Assembly: GCA_029863665.1 (NCBI GenBank)
Contig: JAOTUX010000046.1
Span: 1 to 7,173, forward strand
Direction: 5' to 3'
Length of the DNA stretch: 7,173 nucleotides
DNA from: Candidatus Nitrosopumilus sp.
GTDB taxonomy: Archaea; Thermoproteota; Nitrososphaeria; Nitrososphaerales; Nitrosopumilaceae
Shown: positions 5,524 to 7,173 of the stretch, piece by piece
Numbering within the stretch: position 1 is the stretch's first letter
Layout of the letters: each line of letters begins with the position of its first letter
Notes under the pieces: model-generated
Database searches by the model: none
Told to the model about the DNA's origin: nothing
Seen by the model: only the letters and a program-made list of their open reading frames with translations
Translations under genes and position numbers: made by a program

Positions 5524-5544
5524 GTATGTGTTTCAAACAAATAC
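5524..5544. promoter_or_regulatory. 21-base imperfect palindrome, candidate operator
   Basis: The two arms GTATGTGTTT and AAACAAATAC flank a central C at 5534, and nine of the ten arm positions pair. It lies between two divergent genes. Its right arm covers the TATA position (about 5536-5543, AACAAATA) expected for the + strand gene at 5566, and its left end is nine bases from the TATA box of the - strand gene. A dimeric regulator bound here could block one or both promoters. The winged-helix protein encoded by the same + strand unit is the obvious candidate ligand, by position only. Confidence 0.4.
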
Positions 5545-5565
5545 CCGAACAAAAAATAAAGAACA

Positions 5566-5796
5566 ATGGGCATACAATCAACATCAGAATACATAGAGTT
5601 TTTCATTAATCTTAACATGGGAGAAAATGTAAGCTTACTAAGTTTTGTAAATAATGAGAAATTAGTACTCAAGCAAAAATTAGAATACAAAAGTTTAGAG
5701 AAAGAACCGATCAGAACAGGAATAGAAATTTTAGAAGGATTAGTAAAAGAAATTAACAAGGTAGGCGAAAAAGCCGTACTGGAAAAATACAAGTAA
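5566..5796 (+). CDS. Unknown small protein, first gene of a two-gene unit (76 aa)
   Basis: The protein begins MGIQSTSEYIEFFINL and has a possible strand-rich middle (VSLLSFVNNEKLVLKQKLEY) followed by a C-terminal amphipathic helix (GIEILEGLVKEINKVGEKA). It has no cysteine, membrane segment or signal peptide. I cannot assign it to a family. Sixteen bases separate its stop from the winged-helix gene, so the two are probably co-transcribed, and it may be a partner of that regulator. Promoter: the expected TATA position holds AACAAATA, a weak match overlapping the palindrome, consistent with a regulated leaderless message. Confidence 0.65.
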   Translation: MGIQSTSEYIEFFINLNMGENVSLLSFVNNEKLVLKQKLEYKSLEKEPIRTGIEILEGLVKEINKVGEKAVLEKYK

Positions 5797-5812
5797 TTTC
5801 AAGTGAAAATAG

Positions 5813-6379
5813 ATGACTAAAAATTCAGATATAATCAAAACAGAGATCATTAGAGTTCTTAATGAGAATGGAAGGACGCGAGGGACAGAACTTGCAAAAA
5901 GAGTCATAGAAAAAGTAGGTAATGAAAAAATGGTTTACAGGGAGATCAGTGAGTTAGTAGAGACAGGAGAAATAGAGAAAAAAATTCACAGTAGATCCCA
6001 CATTGAATATGAGTTGATTAATCTTTATGAATCAGTAAACAACCAACTCAAAAATCTTCATAAAGAAATTAAGATGATTTTTGATGAGATTATAGATTTC
6101 GATAACGCTGTAAAAGAAGAGAATTTTTCATATCATGAAAGACTAAGATTAGTTATCCATATGATCCAAATTGTGCAATCAACAGATGGAATCATGAAAA
6201 TGTTATCTTTTTACCCTGCATTCAAAAAAGATAAAATGTTTTCACAGATTAACAGAAAAATTAATGATTGTTGGGAAGCAATTATGAAAAATATTGCACA
6301 TCAACCAGAAGAAGGTTTTCTGAATGAAATCTTGGCAAACTTGAGAATAACACGATTTGATTCAAATAATATAAATTAA
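5813..6379 (+). CDS. Winged-helix regulator-like protein with helical C-terminal domain (188 aa)
   Basis: Residues 4-70 look like a winged helix-turn-helix: helix 1 SDIIKTEIIRVLNENG, helix 2 at 22-35 (TRGTELAKRVIEKV), recognition helix about 39-52 (KMVYREISELVETGEI) and a basic beta wing 55-68 (KKIHSRSHIEYEL). Residues 72-175 form a long helical region (NNQLKNLHKEIKMIFDEI onwards) likely used for dimerisation or signal sensing; no ligand motif is visible. The family is not named with confidence. It follows the 76-aa gene by 16 bases with only a weak SD-like AAGTGA before the ATG, so it is probably translated from the same message. It is convergent with the PIN-like gene, sharing a TTAA that supplies both stop codons. 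The second winged-helix gene at 6742 has the same order of parts. Confidence 0.78.
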   Translation: MTKNSDIIKTEIIRVLNENGRTRGTELAKRVIEKVGNEKMVYREISELVETGEIEKKIHSRSHIEYELINLYESVNNQLKNLHKEIKMIFDEIIDFDNAVKEENFSYHERLRLVIHMIQIVQSTDGIMKMLSFYPAFKKDKMFSQINRKINDCWEAIMKNIAHQPEEGFLNEILANLRITRFDSNNIN

Positions 6380-6648
6380 AATTGTTTTATTTTATCAATA
6401 ACAATTTTAAAAATTTCAGCATTGTCAAGTAACACATAAGGGAGATTGTTTTCCTCACAAGCCTGTCCGCTTTCAGTATCACGTGTAACTAGAATCATAT
6501 TATTTTCTTTAGCATAATTAATCACAGAATAATCCGTTCTAAGTTTTTGACCTTCCATACGTAGTTTCTTGACACTATATGCATCATATCCTAATTCTTG
6601 GAGTTTTTCATCCCAACCGTCATCCATCTCATCAATTAGAATTTTCAT
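6376..6648 (-). CDS. DUF5615-type PIN-like protein (90 aa)
   Basis: The start MKILIDEM and the block ILVTRDTESG at 52-61 are the two ends of the DUF5615/Mut7-C-like PIN fold. Acidic residues D6, E7, D39 (RTDYSVINYA) and D57 (TRD) sit where this family keeps its putative metal-binding carboxylates, and the GYDAYSV and MEGQKLRTDYSV stretches follow the family's order. The length of 90 residues is shorter than a full VapC and normal for DUF5615. Family members are predicted nucleases, some found with antitoxin-like partners. No antitoxin gene adjoins it here: the upstream gene is a divergent winged-helix gene and the downstream one is convergent. Nuclease activity is therefore inference. ATG 6648 is preceded only by weak TATA-like sequence (CTTAAACT, 6683-6676). 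Confidence 0.82.
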   Translation of the reverse strand: MKILIDEMDDGWDEKLQELGYDAYSVKKLRMEGQKLRTDYSVINYAKENNMILVTRDTESGQACEENNLPYVLLDNAEIFKIVIDKIKQF

Positions 6649-6741
6649 ATTTTTCTATGGTTTGATTTCAATATTAGTTTAAGGGAAATATTTTGATTAA
6701 TTAATACATCACAATAAATAATTCCAAGCAAACAACAGATT

Positions 6742-6891
6742 ATGCAAGTTATCTCCATAGAATACATTTTGAGATGCATGCCTAACGAAAAAAACTACTT
6801 TGATAATATCTGGAAAATGTGTTTAAATGAAGATAAAAAAAGATACAACAGAATCAAATTTAGCAATACCCTAAAAAAATGGAAGAATTAG
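6742..6891 (+). CDS. Winged-helix protein, N-terminal part before an A7 frameshift
   Basis: ATG 6742 opens a 49-codon frame, beginning MQVISIEYILRCMPNEKN and ending FSNTLKKWKN at TAG 6889-6891. The first 46 residues are the start of a winged helix-turn-helix, stopping within the recognition helix. At 6873-6879 there are seven A; an eighth would change LKKWKN-stop into LKKMEELGHIKKHG and continue into the next frame, completing helix and wing. The gene thus looks like one protein split by one base. A possible TATA (AATAAATA, 6713-6720) lies about 22-29 bases ahead of the ATG. It is divergent from the PIN-like gene. Confidence 0.55.
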   Translation: MQVISIEYILRCMPNEKNYFDNIWKMCLNEDKKRYNRIKFSNTLKKWKN

Positions 6892-7173
6892 GACATATTA
6901 AAAAACACGGCCACAAAAGTGATGTATATTATGAAAAATTACACCATATAACCATGGAAGATAACATTGGATTTATCAACAACATGATTTTTACCTATGA
7001 ATCTAAAATAAACAAGGCATCAAAGAATTTAAAAAATAAAAAAATATTTGTAGACATATCCAAAAATCTGAATTCATATAAATTAAATAAATTCGTAAAA
7101 ACAGATTTTGAAATATTATTAGAAGGAATGTCTGGAATGTTTGAATTAGCATCTTCGATTATTTGGACTAAAG
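6879..7173 (+). CDS. Winged-helix protein, continuation in the -1 frame (partial at window end)
   Basis: This frame is open from ATG 6879, which overlaps the A7 run, to the window end (98 codons, no stop). MEELGHIKKHGHKSDVYYEK completes the recognition helix and beta wing left unfinished by the upstream frame, so it is best read as the rest of the same protein. Residues 22-98 are charged and helical, with segments such as NNMIFTYESKINKASK and a hydrophobic C-terminal stretch EILLEGMSGMFELASSII that resembles in style the sensor half of the winged-helix protein at 5813. Independent translation from ATG 6879 would give a protein lacking half its DNA-binding domain, which argues for a frameshift or recoding rather than a separate gene. 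Confidence 0.6.
   Translation, partial: MEELGHIKKHGHKSDVYYEKLHHITMEDNIGFINNMIFTYESKINKASKNLKNKKIFVDISKNLNSYKLNKFVKTDFEILLEGMSGMFELASSIIWTK

Noticed and set aside
5517..5792. Open frame of 91 codons on the - strand.
   Set aside because: It is antisense to the 76-aa gene and its intergenic region, has Ser/Phe-rich shadow composition, and covers the palindrome.
6696..6705. Perfect palindrome ATTAATTAAT in the divergent gap before the split winged-helix gene.
   Set aside because: It is only 10 bases of A and T in very AT-rich DNA, so expected by chance; not strong enough to call an operator.

Overview
The window looks like part of an AT-rich archaeal chromosome, most likely a Thaumarchaeota/Nitrososphaerota ammonia-oxidizer relative of the Nitrosopumilus type. 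The reasons are the low GC, A/T-rich codons, TATA boxes lying about 23-30 bases ahead of start codons (leaderless mRNAs), few Shine-Dalgarno sites, and the style of the small proteins (ribbon-helix-helix, winged helix, zinc ribbon, PIN-like, DUF151). The lineage is inferred from composition and gene style; no marker gene is present. I see no insertion sequence, CRISPR array, tRNA, rRNA or prophage gene.

Layout. Positions 1-78 are the last 25 codons of an unidentified protein. Positions ~121-270 hold a GC-rich, strongly foldable stretch (about 52% GC against about 19% just downstream) that I read as an unidentified structured RNA on the + strand. A 46-residue ribbon-helix-helix protein follows (454-594), then a small zinc-ribbon protein (727-1035) meeting an unknown 81-residue protein tail to tail. 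The 227-base gap at 1278-1504 contains a possible C/D box guide RNA. A 69-residue coiled-coil protein (1505-1714) meets a small gene on the - strand that ends in a Cys/His-rich tail and is interrupted by an in-frame TAA (1705-1923).

The centre has a divergent pair: a DUF151 bifunctional-nuclease-domain protein (-) and a large Trk/Ktr-type potassium transporter with two N-terminal CBS domains (+). A six-segment membrane protein with CC and CPTC cysteine motifs follows it. The right part holds an unknown 84-residue protein (-), a 21-base near-perfect palindrome in the divergent gap, a two-gene + strand unit (unknown 76 aa plus a winged-helix regulator-like protein), a convergent DUF5615-type PIN-like protein, and finally a second winged-helix protein split between two frames at a run of seven A, running off the window end.

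How the genes relate. The only clear physiology is ion transport (CBS-Trk). Its neighbour may be co-transcribed but has no established link. The rest is a set of small regulators and accessory proteins, packed so that convergent genes overlap at their stop codons or nearly touch. Two genes are broken by a single-base event (TAA; A7 frameshift), so decay, sequencing error or recoding must be separated. TATA spacing argues for starts downstream of the longest reading frame for the transporter (2559), the DUF151 protein (2406) and the 84-aa protein (5486).
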